Assembly (NCBI RefSeq): GCF_021654795.1 | Contig: NZ_AP025344.1 | Location: 248,001 to 312,000, forward strand | Reading direction: 5' to 3' | Source of the DNA: Paenibacillus dendritiformis | Lineage (GTDB): Bacteria; Bacillota; Bacilli; Paenibacillales; Paenibacillaceae | DNA: 64,000 bases | Shown: positions 24,277 to 31,322 of the stretch, in pieces | How positions within the stretch are numbered: position 1 is the stretch's first letter | Layout: every line of letters starts with the position of its first letter | The notes under the pieces: generated by a model | The model's input: the letters and a program-made list of their open reading frames with translations, nothing else | Databases searched by the model: none | What the model was told of the DNA's origin: nothing | Made by a program: the position numbers and the translations under genes

Positions 24277-24337
24277 ACCGAGAGGTAACGCACTCGTAAT
24301 GCGTAGGTCGGGGGTTCAATTCCCTTCACCAGCACCA
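24277..24337 (+). other. Prophage attachment site: 3' part of tRNA-Thr(CGT)
   Basis: The stretch contains an anticodon arm ACGCA-CTCGTAA-TGCGT with anticodon CGT, a T-arm with GGTTCAATTCC, the 3' acceptor strand CACCAGC, and ACCA. The matching 5' acceptor strand GCTGGTG is missing upstream, so it is not a complete tRNA. This is the usual scar at one end of an element integrated into the 3' end of a tRNA gene; the intact gene should lie at the other end with the integrase. It marks the prophage-chromosome border. Confidence 0.75.
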
Positions 24338-24353
24338 CTTACATGTCGATAAC

Positions 24354-24392
24354 GGCGCGGCTTCCGGGCTTCCGGGGGCCGCGCTATTTTTC
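24354..24392 (+). terminator. Native terminator of the tRNA-Thr gene
   Basis: GCGCGGC pairs with GCCGCGC around a loop containing repeated TTCCGGG, followed by TATTTTTC. It follows the tRNA 3' fragment as expected for the chromosomal side of the junction. Confidence 0.65.
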
Positions 24393-24573
24393 TTGTTTTG
24401 CATGCTCATCTACCGATCATCTACCCTTTATCCAGATAAAGCGGCTTTTTCTCCTCAATTTTGCTGTCCAGTGATTGAATCCCCGACATTGCGAACGACA
24501 GCAAATAGAACGTGGTATGCATATGACCGCAAAAAAGACCTTGAAAGCACGAAGCCACTCAAGGTCATTTAGA

Positions 24574-24851
24574 CTAAGCATGAATTGATGCCCATTTTTT
24601 AAATATTTCCAGTATCGCGCTAAGATTGTTTGGTCCACCGTACCCCTTAAAAGTGTTTGAATCCAATCATTGTTGCTACGTTCTATAATTGTTTTTGGAT
24701 ATTCCTTTTCCTCCAGATTCGTTTCATTTAAACTAATTTCTGCAGACCAACCGGGGTTATCCAATGTAGCAATCCTGAAACCATAACTATGCTCCCAGTC
24801 ATTATCGCAGTTCTGTAAAAACCAATTCTCCAACCAAATTAATATATCCAT
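24574..24851 (-). pseudogene. Immunity protein 53 (Imm53) homolog, frameshifted
   Basis: The first 66 residues are a clear Imm53: MDILIWLENWFLQNCDNDWE, HSYGFRIATLDNPGW, then ERSNNDWI. After a TTTT run (complement of 24649-24652) the frame breaks. Shifting by one base restores FKGYGGPNNLSAILEIFKKW and a stop at 24574-24576, giving the normal length near 93 residues. In the unshifted frame an unrelated tail continues to 24417. Imm53 proteins neutralise polymorphic toxins; here the gene seems inactivated unless the break is a sequencing error. Confidence 0.75.
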
Positions 24852-24857
24852 TTTTAA

Positions 24858-25010
24858 TCACCACTTCATAGGGGTTTCTTTCCCTGATTTTCTAGGTTCT
24901 CTAATTCCTCCTGGAGTCTTAGGATCATGGACGTGTGGTTCTTTAATCTTTTGCCCAGTTACTTTGTTAAAATGTCCATCGAAATATGGACGCATAATTG
25001 CGGAGCCGGG
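24858..25010 (-). pseudogene. C-terminal remnant of a polymorphic toxin
   Basis: In the minus frame ending with TGA 24860-24858, seven bases before the Imm53 start, the residues read MRPYFDGHFNKVTGQKIKEP, HVHDPKTPGGIREP, KETPMKW. The HVHDP-TPGGIR ending is typical of C termini of secreted polymorphic toxins (PT-type domains) paired with Imm53. No upstream toxin body is recognisable in the window, so this is a leftover tip. Family number is uncertain. Confidence 0.5.
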
Positions 25011-25160
25011 GGAATGAGAAATATCTCGATGAGGGCGCCTGCAGGGCGAGGCGGCGGCTTATCTCGTCACACAGCAAAATTGTCTACATATGGTGCTGGA
25101 AGACGGATGGAATCTGCATTTATCAAAAAATGACGTTTTTGAGTATGTCTTGCAAGCAAA

Positions 25161-25192
25161 TAAAAGAGCCAGGGGATAAATCCCGTGGCTCT
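25161..25192 (-). terminator. Intrinsic terminator of the GH18 gene
   Basis: Read on the minus strand, AGAGCCA pairs with TGGCTCT (25165-25192) with inner GGGA/TCCC pairing, followed by TTTTATTT. It lies about 90 bases past the GH18 stop. The plus strand between 25011 and 25282 shows no gene I can support. Confidence 0.65.
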
Positions 25193-25282
25193 GATCCGGC
25201 TTATTTTACTGTGTACTCATTTACTTCAAAGGTGAGGATGTTGGGGAAGATGACAGAATCTGTTCGTTTGCTAACTGGTCCC

Positions 25283-26260
25283 TTAGTTGTTTTTCAAGAC
25301 ATCAATTAATTTTTTTGTCCAACTAAAGTCTGTTTTCGTAATGGTATTATCTCCATATTTTTTTCCATCTCTATCGATGGCATAGATAAACATTCCTCCC
25401 TTAGGACCATCTTCCGGTTGCCAAACAGCATATTTGTAAGCTCTGCTTGTTTCAAATGGTTCCTGTGCATCCCCCCAGTTTGCACCTAATTCTTCCTGAA
25501 AAGAGATCCCCGGAAGAAACTGATCAGGGAGGATCGTATTTTTATAAGTTGCCCATGTACTATCTAATCTACCAGGGTCTCTGCCATAAGCTTGCAGAAA
25601 CAAGTAATCACAAAATGGAGCTACTTTTCTGAACAGACTATGATTGTCTTTATTTGTATCATAAATAAGCAGTTTGCCGCTATTCGACATTGGTCCTAAC
25701 CGTTGAGACAGAGCTTTAAAAACACCGAAAGCTTTTGTTTCTTTTTCTTGCGTTAACGTTTCCTCCATATCAATATCTAAGCCATCTAAATTGTAGGGAG
25801 TTACGTATTTATCTATTAAGGATTGCGCATGATCATCATATTCTGTGGCTGTGGGCATTGTACCAACACTAGGCACGTTATATAGTTCCCTTATATCAAT
25901 AGTGCGTATCACTTTGGTTTGACGTTCGTGCAAGACAGGCACATACGTATCACGAAGCGTGTCCCAAAATCGTTGTTCATCTGTACCTGGTTTTACATAG
26001 TGGAAGACGGAAACGATATCGATTTCTTCAGGAATGTCCGTCATAGCTGTCACATTAGGGTATGGCAGAGTTGAATTTGCATCATGAGGCATGGTGACAT
26101 CACGCCATGTTCTATAGTATGCCATCATTACAGGAGCTTTTTGGGCTTCAGTTAACTCGTTTCCTAAAGAAGTTGAAGGACTGGCTGTAATCGTTGAGCC
26201 GCTCATTAAAGATAAAATTAAAACGGTCGACAAGATGAGCAACATTGATGTTTTCTTCAT
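25283..26260 (-). CDS. Secreted endo-beta-N-acetylglucosaminidase, GH18 (EndoF-like)
   Basis: 325 residues with an N-terminal signal peptide (MKKTSMLLILSTVLILSLMS, cleavage near residue 26). The GH18 catalytic motif is LDGLDIDMEE at about 158-167, giving Asp162, Asp164 and Glu166 as the DxxDxDxE triad. MMAYYRTWRDVTMP near residue 45 and LFLQAYGRDPGRL are typical of the EndoF/EndoH-like branch, which cleaves the chitobiose core of N-glycans. It acts outside the cell. Upstream is a cre-like site, so glucose repression is likely. Confidence 0.82.
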   Translation of the reverse strand: MKKTSMLLILSTVLILSLMSGSTITASPSTSLGNELTEAQKAPVMMAYYRTWRDVTMPHDANSTLPYPNVTAMTDIPEEIDIVSVFHYVKPGTDEQRFWDTLRDTYVPVLHERQTKVIRTIDIRELYNVPSVGTMPTATEYDDHAQSLIDKYVTPYNLDGLDIDMEETLTQEKETKAFGVFKALSQRLGPMSNSGKLLIYDTNKDNHSLFRKVAPFCDYLFLQAYGRDPGRLDSTWATYKNTILPDQFLPGISFQEELGANWGDAQEPFETSRAYKYAVWQPEDGPKGGMFIYAIDRDGKKYGDNTITKTDFSWTKKLIDVLKNN

Positions 26261-26305
26261 AAAAGATAACTCCCTTCCTTAAAATGATAATATTTGAGGC
26301 ATCAA

Positions 26306-26319
26306 AGTAAGCGGTTACA
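26306..26319 (-). promoter_or_regulatory. cre-like catabolite-repression site
   Basis: On the minus strand the bases read TGTAACCGCTTACT, matching the CcpA consensus TGWAANCGNTNWCA at 13 of 14 positions. It lies 46 bases upstream of the GH18 start codon. Confidence 0.6.
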
Positions 26320-26682
26320 TTTCAGGGGGGGAATTCCTGTTCTCCTTGCTCTAACCTCCCCAAATAAGTAATCAAGTCTTACTTTTTGACTCCCGATTTG
26401 CTTGGCGTAAATTCCTTCCTTTTGCAAAACTCTAGAAGCGCTTCAATGCTAGTCGTTTACTTGTTTCGCGAGGAGTCTCCAGCAGCCCTTATGAGTCAAA
26501 TACATCAAAGGAGCGCCGCTTTTGCAAAAGTGGAGTCATTTATAATATCGAATAGAAATATAAAAAAATGAATAGACCGTAGAACTTTACGAAGTAGTTG
26601 CCGTTGGATTCTGTGTGAGTACATTTTATATTGGGATATTTAGCGAAAAGATGTGTTTGCACAGAGTAAAGCCCCACATAGC
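26320..26682. other. Intergenic stretch without a supported gene
   Basis: About 360 AT-rich bases. A 61-codon plus frame (26386-26571) has no ribosome site and no family resemblance. I see no RNA gene or convincing repeat. Confidence 0.5.
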
Positions 26683-27026
26683 ATGATTTCAGCAGGCTTC
26701 ATCGCTAGATATGATGATGACTATGAGAGTGTCGATTCGTTTATACCAAGCAGCGGTAAGTATGAATATGAGTTCGAATACAAAAGGAATTCGGTGCAAA
26801 CATGAGGTTTTGGCTGGAAGACGAAAATAAAAGAGGCATGCAAATTGTAGTATATGATCCGGACAACAAAGAATATGTGAAGGGACATACCTTATCCAGC
26901 AACAACTATCGGGTCCTGCTAGAGACAAAACCGACGAAAGAGGGCACCTGCACCATAAAAATCGTGTCAGACGATGGGTCTGGCGGCTGGGATTATGGAT
27001 TCAATTCTGCTGTTAGAGCGTATTAA
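26683..27026 (+). pseudogene. Remnant of a secreted beta-sandwich protein, frameshifted
   Basis: First frame from ATG 26683: AGFIARYDDDYESVDSFIPS then KYEYEFEYKRNSVQT and a TGA at 26803-26805. The neighbouring frame continues directly with RFWLEDENKRGMQIVVYDPD and ends GSGGWDYGFNSAVRAY at 27026. Together they look like a single beta-sandwich domain split by a -1 change. No ribosome site or signal peptide precedes it, so it is probably a decayed C-terminal piece. Followed by a strong hairpin. Confidence 0.45.
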
Positions 27027-27040
27027 GTAACTATTCAACC

Positions 27041-27079
27041 AAACCGAGCTGTGGAGGATAAGATTCCACGGCTCGGTTT
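27041..27079. terminator. Strong bidirectional terminator
   Basis: AAACCGAGCTGTGG (27041-27054) pairs with CCACGGCTCGGTTT (27066-27079), one mismatch. It separates the plus-strand remnant from the converging DUF3006 operon and can serve both. Confidence 0.75.
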
Positions 27080-27106
27080 GTAACAAAGACATTGTAAGCT
27101 TGCGCG

Positions 27107-27322
27107 TCAATCCTCGAACAGGTCATCCATCAGGTCATCGATTTCTTGTTTTCGTTTCTTGGTCTCTACTTTATCGAGGGTGAACTGATTGCCGTTAATG
27201 ATCACGACGTCTCCTGCCTCAGCTTCTGCCGGCAGCAAATATTTCGGATACTCCACGGTGTGGCCATCCACTTCAATCACGGCGAGATCGCATTCGAATC
27301 TGTCGATTATCCCTTTAATCAT
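27107..27322 (-). CDS. DUF3006 family protein
   Basis: 71 residues: IKGIIDRFECDLAVIEVDGH, VEYPKYLLPAEAEAGDVV, and an acidic C terminus (EIDDLMDDLFED). This is the DUF3006 pattern, a small beta-barrel often found beside secreted ComEC-like metallo-beta-lactamase proteins. It starts five bases after the upstream stop and is therefore co-transcribed with that gene. Confidence 0.85.
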   Translation of the reverse strand: MIKGIIDRFECDLAVIEVDGHTVEYPKYLLPAEAEAGDVVIINGNQFTLDKVETKKRKQEIDDLMDDLFED

Positions 27323-27327
27323 ATGGA

Positions 27328-28344
27328 TTACCTCACTGTCTCGAATTTTATTTTTTTGCCATCGCTGATAGCGGTTATCGTTCCTTGCGTGTCGGTCCGG
27401 AATGTTTTCGCGTTCGCTTTTTTGAGCTTGTCCATCGTTTCTTTTTTGGGATGGCCATACTTATTGTCCGTTCCCGCGCTAATCACCGCGTAGTCTGGTT
27501 GGACCGCGGACAGGAACTTCTGCGACGTCGATGTGTCCGACCCGTGATGGCCCACCTTCAGCACATCAGCGCGCAGCTTTTTTGGATGCTCCAGCATATC
27601 CGCCTCGCTGTTGGCTTCCGCATCACCGGTAAAAAGGAAAGAAGTGTCTTTATACTTCAAGTGTAACACGGAGCTCCATTCGTTTAAATCCTTGCCGTAT
27701 TCCTTAACGGGGGCGACAAATTCAGCCGTAATGCCTTTAAGCGGGATGGCGACTCCGCTCTTGGCCGTCTTGATCCCCAGTTTTTGCTTTTTGACGGCTT
27801 TCAAGAAGTCCTCGTAGGTTTGCGTTGTATGGGATACTTTGGGGGCGTAGACGGCTGTGACCTTGAAGGCGTTGATCACATCGTCCAGACCGCCGATATG
27901 ATCGGCATCCGGATGTGTCGCGATGACGACATCGAGCTGCTTGACGCCGAGATGCTTGAGATACTTCACGACATCCTGTCCCTTGTCATTGTCTCCGCCG
28001 TCGATTAGAATATGTTGACCCTGCGGCGTTCTTATGTATGTGGAATCTCCCTGTCCGACATCCAAATAGTAGACTTGCAGCGTGCCGGCCTTTTGCTTTT
28101 GAGGGAGAATCAGTGACGTGCCGGCTTCTTTTTGAGTCGATTTCTGCTTATCGGCCTTTCTTATGCTTCCATCCTTGTTATGATAATGGTATTCCCCGTC
28201 TTTCAAGCCCCATTGCGCGCAGTTCGTGCGGCAGGTATGGCCGCCGTTCGCATCGGTCTTGCCGGGATGCGCCAGCAGGGCAGGGGAAAATAGTGCGCAC
28301 AGCAGTGAAAACACGAGCGCTATCGATACGTATGCTTTTCTCAT
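27328..28344 (-). CDS. Secreted ComEC/Rec2-like metallo-beta-lactamase-fold hydrolase with YHYH motif
   Basis: About 338 residues from ATG 28344 (GGAGGCACC upstream; an earlier in-frame start lacks a site). Signal peptide AYVSIALVFSLLCALFSPALLAH, then a short YHYH domain (HPGKTDANGGHTC, GEYHYHN). From about residue 95 an MBL fold: VYYLDVGQGDSTYI, ILIDGGD, the metal motif THPDADHIGGL, LFTGDAE, and KVGHHGSDTSTS. It resembles the C-terminal nuclease-like domain of ComEC as a free secreted protein. Substrate unknown; extracellular DNA or phosphodiesters are candidates. Confidence 0.85.
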   Translation of the reverse strand: MRKAYVSIALVFSLLCALFSPALLAHPGKTDANGGHTCRTNCAQWGLKDGEYHYHNKDGSIRKADKQKSTQKEAGTSLILPQKQKAGTLQVYYLDVGQGDSTYIRTPQGQHILIDGGDNDKGQDVVKYLKHLGVKQLDVVIATHPDADHIGGLDDVINAFKVTAVYAPKVSHTTQTYEDFLKAVKKQKLGIKTAKSGVAIPLKGITAEFVAPVKEYGKDLNEWSSVLHLKYKDTSFLFTGDAEANSEADMLEHPKKLRADVLKVGHHGSDTSTSQKFLSAVQPDYAVISAGTDNKYGHPKKETMDKLKKANAKTFRTDTQGTITAISDGKKIKFETVR

Positions 28345-28515
28345 GGTGCCTCCTCTTTCCGATCCTTTTCTCATCGAAGGATTAAGATATATCTATCATA
28401 TCATCCCTCCGAGAGCAAGATGAGTACAGAAGCGCTTAGAGAAAAAAGCATTCCGTGCTCTGCCTTCCTCTGGGCGTGGAACAGCTGGACGTATAAATTC
28501 ACGCATGCTAAGATA

Positions 28516-28650
28516 TAAATAGAAGAGGAGCCGTGCGGGAACACGACTCCAGGGCAATAGCCGCTTCAAAGGCGGTGGCTAGTTCAAAGGTCCAGAAATA
28601 GATCGCTACCTTTGCCGGGGGCGGTCTATTTCTTTGTGTGCAGGTATATT
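28516..28650 (+). ncRNA. Candidate antisense RNA antitoxin for the holin-like toxin
   Basis: On the plus strand a possible promoter (TGGACG, 17 bases, TAAGAT near 28485-28513) is followed by hairpins GGAG..GTG-CAC..CTCC (about 28529-28552) and AGCC..GGCT (28558-28582), then GAAATAGATCGC pairing with GCGGTCTATTTC (28595-28632). The last overlaps the toxin's 3' end in antisense. This is the geometry of RatA/as-bsr antitoxins. Predicted from layout only. Confidence 0.35.
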
Positions 28651-28739
28651 AGCAGCGTCACCACAAACGTAAATAACGCGAATATCCACAGCCCAAATTG
28701 GAACATGATGGATAGTGCTTCATATATGCTCACAGGCAT
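28626..28739 (-). CDS. Putative holin-like toxin (type I toxin peptide)
   Basis: 37 residues: MPVSIYEALSIMFQFGLWIF then ALFTFVVTLLIYLHTKK. GGGAGGCG precedes the ATG. The MPV-x-EA-x-S-MxxFGL pattern, single hydrophobic span and short basic tail are those of the holin-like toxin family (Hol_Tox; related to TxpA/BsrG peptides of Bacillus), usually silenced by an antisense RNA. It lies alone between the MBL gene and an AraC gene. Confidence 0.8.
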   Translation of the reverse strand: MPVSIYEALSIMFQFGLWIFALFTFVVTLLIYLHTKK

Positions 28740-29012
28740 CGCCTCCCTTCCGGGAGATTAGCCGACCGCCCATAAAGCCATTCTATTGCCTATTTATTAT
28801 ACTATATTTTTCCTGAGGACTTCCATGCCGATAACAGCGCAGCCTCCGGATAACGGGGCTGCATTATTTGTTGCGCCCGGAAATGTGAATACCCTGAGCA
28901 AACGGGAGAGCGATCAAAAGGCGGCTGGGGCCCGCTCCACATCAAGCCGTTCTCAAGCATGTCACTCGTTCGACGACGAACAGGGGCTGGATTGTCCAGC
29001 CCCGTCTCCCTT

Positions 29013-29930
29013 CTATATTCCGTGCGGCTTCATGCTATTGGCAGCATGCTCCGCTTTTCTTCTTACCGGAATCCATACTTCGCAGATCGACTCGGTCATC
29101 TGTTTGTTCACCCAGTAATATTTTTCGATGCACGGGCCTTCCGCTTGCTCGAAGTTCGTTGAAGGGAACCATTCGGAATAGATGCGCCGCCATACATTCT
29201 GAATTCCGAGGCCGCTGTCGGGCTCTTCGGTCAGCGTCTCCCGGCTCTCGAATACCGCGTACGTACGGGCAGGCACGTGAAGAAGGTCGAATCCAGGAGG
29301 AGCCTCTACTCCTGCAGGCAGATCGAATCCCATCAGATAACGCTTGGTTCCATTCTCCTGAAAATCATACAGATAGCCGTAGAGCAGGGTGCGGGCCGGT
29401 CGGCCGGCAATCTCGTTAATCCGGTCGTGAGTGCCGTCATTCCAGATTTGATCGCCGAACGGGGGAATCTCCTTGTAGGGATCCGCATGAATGACGATGC
29501 TTTTGCCGATGACGGTGGATTCCAGCTCTTCCACTAGACGATAGTTCAATTCGCATTCTCCTTTGATCTCGATATGGAAGGAGATTCGTGAGAACGCCTT
29601 GAGCTTCACATCCCGCTTCTTGGCAGCGGACGGCGTCACGCCATGCAGACGTTGGAACGCCTTCGCGAACGCCTCCGGGCTCTCGTAGCCGTACTTGAGC
29701 GCGGCATCGATGACCTTGCAGTCCGTTCCCGCCAGTTCTTCCGCGGCAAGCGTCAGCCGCCGGTTCCGGATATACTCGGTGACCGTGAAGCCGGTCAGGA
29801 CATGGAACATGCGCTGGAAATGATAGCGGGAGGACAACGCCGCCTGCGAGATATCCTCGATCTCAAGCGTGCCGGTCAGATGCTCCTCGATATAATCGAT
29901 AGCCTGGCGAAGCAGGTGAAGCGCCTCCAT
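29013..29930 (-). CDS. AraC-family regulator with GyrI-like effector domain
   Basis: 305 residues from ATG 29930 (GGAGAGG upstream). Two helix-turn-helices at residues about 20-105 (LEIEDISQAALSSRYHFQRMF, VIDAALKYGYESPEAFAKAFQRLHG). The rest is a GyrI/SOUL-like effector domain (LVEELESTVIGKSIVIHA, YAVFES near 245, YYWVNKQMTESICEVWIPV at the end) that in Rob/BltR-type proteins binds drugs. It probably controls a stress or transport gene in response to small molecules. Confidence 0.88.
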   Translation of the reverse strand: MEALHLLRQAIDYIEEHLTGTLEIEDISQAALSSRYHFQRMFHVLTGFTVTEYIRNRRLTLAAEELAGTDCKVIDAALKYGYESPEAFAKAFQRLHGVTPSAAKKRDVKLKAFSRISFHIEIKGECELNYRLVEELESTVIGKSIVIHADPYKEIPPFGDQIWNDGTHDRINEIAGRPARTLLYGYLYDFQENGTKRYLMGFDLPAGVEAPPGFDLLHVPARTYAVFESRETLTEEPDSGLGIQNVWRRIYSEWFPSTNFEQAEGPCIEKYYWVNKQMTESICEVWIPVRRKAEHAANSMKPHGI

Positions 29931-30274
29931 TGAATATCCTCTCCTTTCGCCTTCAGTGTAGCGGAGAGGAAACGGTTCTTCCTGTCCTTGCGTGCGCCGA
30001 TTTGTCCGATGAAGGATATATCGGCAATTATATCGATAATCCGCTGGCTGCGGTAGGCTGCCTTGTCGGTACAATATGAGAAGGAGATCGAGAAGCTTCG
30101 CAGCGATGTAAAAACTTATTCGGATAACATTTTCTTAACATCCTAAATAAGTAATAAAGTGAAATATATACATGATAAACCGCGGAATCTCAGGCTGGTG
30201 GAAAACCCCTGTTTTTACGAAGGGGTGGAGATGTCCATCTACCTAATCAAAACTTGGCACTCAGAGCGTTTCAA

Positions 30275-30372
30275 GGGGGCATCATCGCGTTAAGTAGGCG
30301 CCATTGCCTTCAGGAGGCATCATTGCATTGAGGAGGCGCCATTGCCTTCAGGAGGCATTATTGCCTCAGGGG
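30275..30372. repeat. Five tandem 19-bp repeats
   Basis: A 19-base unit close to GGAGGCATCATTGCATTGA, alternating with GGAGGCGCCATTGCCTTCA, is repeated five times (starts 30275, 30294, 30313, 30332, 30351), so a 38-base higher-order unit is also visible. It lies in the long leader region upstream of the sigma factor gene and codes for nothing obvious. Confidence 0.8.
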
Positions 30373-30383
30373 ATTGAACGTGT

Positions 30384-30640
30384 GGAGGGAATTGCTGCTA
30401 TTTTACAGGAATTTCGGCTCAATGAGTCCACATCGCGAGGAATTGCTGCACAGCTACATCATTTTAGGCCCTTTTGCTTCAAGTCGAAGCGAAACGGGTG
30501 AAATTCCTGCCGTTTTGCAGGATTCCCTTTCTGGGAAAGTTTTCCCTCCCGAATTGCTGTATTTTCGCAGGATTTCGCTTACCGAATAGGCGTAGAAATC
30601 GTGCCGTTTTGCGGATTTCGCAATCCAATACATCAAAAAG
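30384..30640. repeat. Degenerate GAATTGCTGC...GCAGGATTTCGC repeats
   Basis: At least five diverged copies of a roughly 30-45 base motif combining GAATTGCTGC (or GAATTCCTGC) with TTTTGCAGGATT. Copies start near 30390, 30430, 30490, 30545 and 30585. No coding capacity or RNA family is recognised. The region 30061-30797 contains only these repeats, the 19-bp array and the sigma gene leader. Confidence 0.5.
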
Positions 30641-30797
30641 AAGTGCCACAAAAACCCTTGGACTTTCTCAACAGCCTGGAATCTCCGGGTTATTCGTGTT
30701 TTCTTCGCAATTTTTTTGCCATTTTCCAAAAAAGGAAAGCTAAATCCTCTTCTATATGCTCTATATAGGTGAGAGGGAAGGGAGATAAGGATGCCGC

Positions 30798-31322
30798 ATG
30801 GATATAGAGAAACTGGTGAGGAAAGCCCAAAAGGGCGACGATAAAGCATTCCTGCTGCTGTATCAGCAGCATGAGGCAGAGATTTACAGGACCGCCTATC
30901 TGTACTTGAAGAACAAGCAGGACGCGCTCGATGTCGTTCAAGAGACGGCCTATCAGTCCTTCAAATCGATAGGGAGCTTGCGAGAGCCGCAATATTTCAA
31001 AACATGGATCCTCAAAATTGCGATCCACCGCGCCATTTACATGCTCAAGCAGCGCAATAAAGTGATTCCGTTCCCCCCGGAGTTCGCCGAACAAATCGGC
31101 AGCTCCAGCGAGGATGACATTCCCCTCTCCTTAACGCTGCAGGATCTGCTCGATGAGCTGGATACTCATGAGAAAAGCGTCATTATGCTGAAGTACTACC
31201 AGGGGTATACATTCAATGCGATCGCTGAAATATTGGAGCTGCCGTTAGGCTCGGCCAAGACGATATTGTACCGGGGCTTAAGCAAGCTGCGAAAAAGCGT
31301 AAAGAGAGGTGAAATCTCGTGA
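30798..31322 (+). CDS. ECF-type RNA polymerase sigma factor
   Basis: 174 residues after GAGGGAAGGGAGATAAGG. Region 2 is DIEKLVRKAQKGDDKAFLLLY to YLKNKQDALDVVQETAYQSF, with an FKTWILKIAIHRA helix; region 4 is EKSVIMLKYYQGYTFNAIAE and LGSAKTILYRGLSKLRK. Length is normal for an extracytoplasmic-function sigma. The stop overlaps the anti-sigma start, so the two are coupled. Resembles SigV/SigM-like groups that respond to envelope stress. Confidence 0.9.
   Translation: MDIEKLVRKAQKGDDKAFLLLYQQHEAEIYRTAYLYLKNKQDALDVVQETAYQSFKSIGSLREPQYFKTWILKIAIHRAIYMLKQRNKVIPFPPEFAEQIGSSSEDDIPLSLTLQDLLDELDTHEKSVIMLKYYQGYTFNAIAEILELPLGSAKTILYRGLSKLRKSVKRGEIS

Noticed and set aside
24277-24337. Complete tRNA-Thr gene
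   Set aside because: The 5' acceptor strand and D arm do not pair; only the 3' part is tRNA-like.
24417-24573. C-terminal extension of the Imm53 frame
   Set aside because: Residues after the T run do not resemble Imm53, while the shifted frame does; treated as out-of-frame read-through.
24927-25133. 68-codon plus frame across the toxin remnant
   Set aside because: No ribosome site; the opposite strand carries the recognisable toxin tip.
26386-26571. 61-codon plus frame upstream of the GH18 gene
   Set aside because: No ribosome site, no resemblance to a family, lies in the probable promoter region of the GH18 gene.
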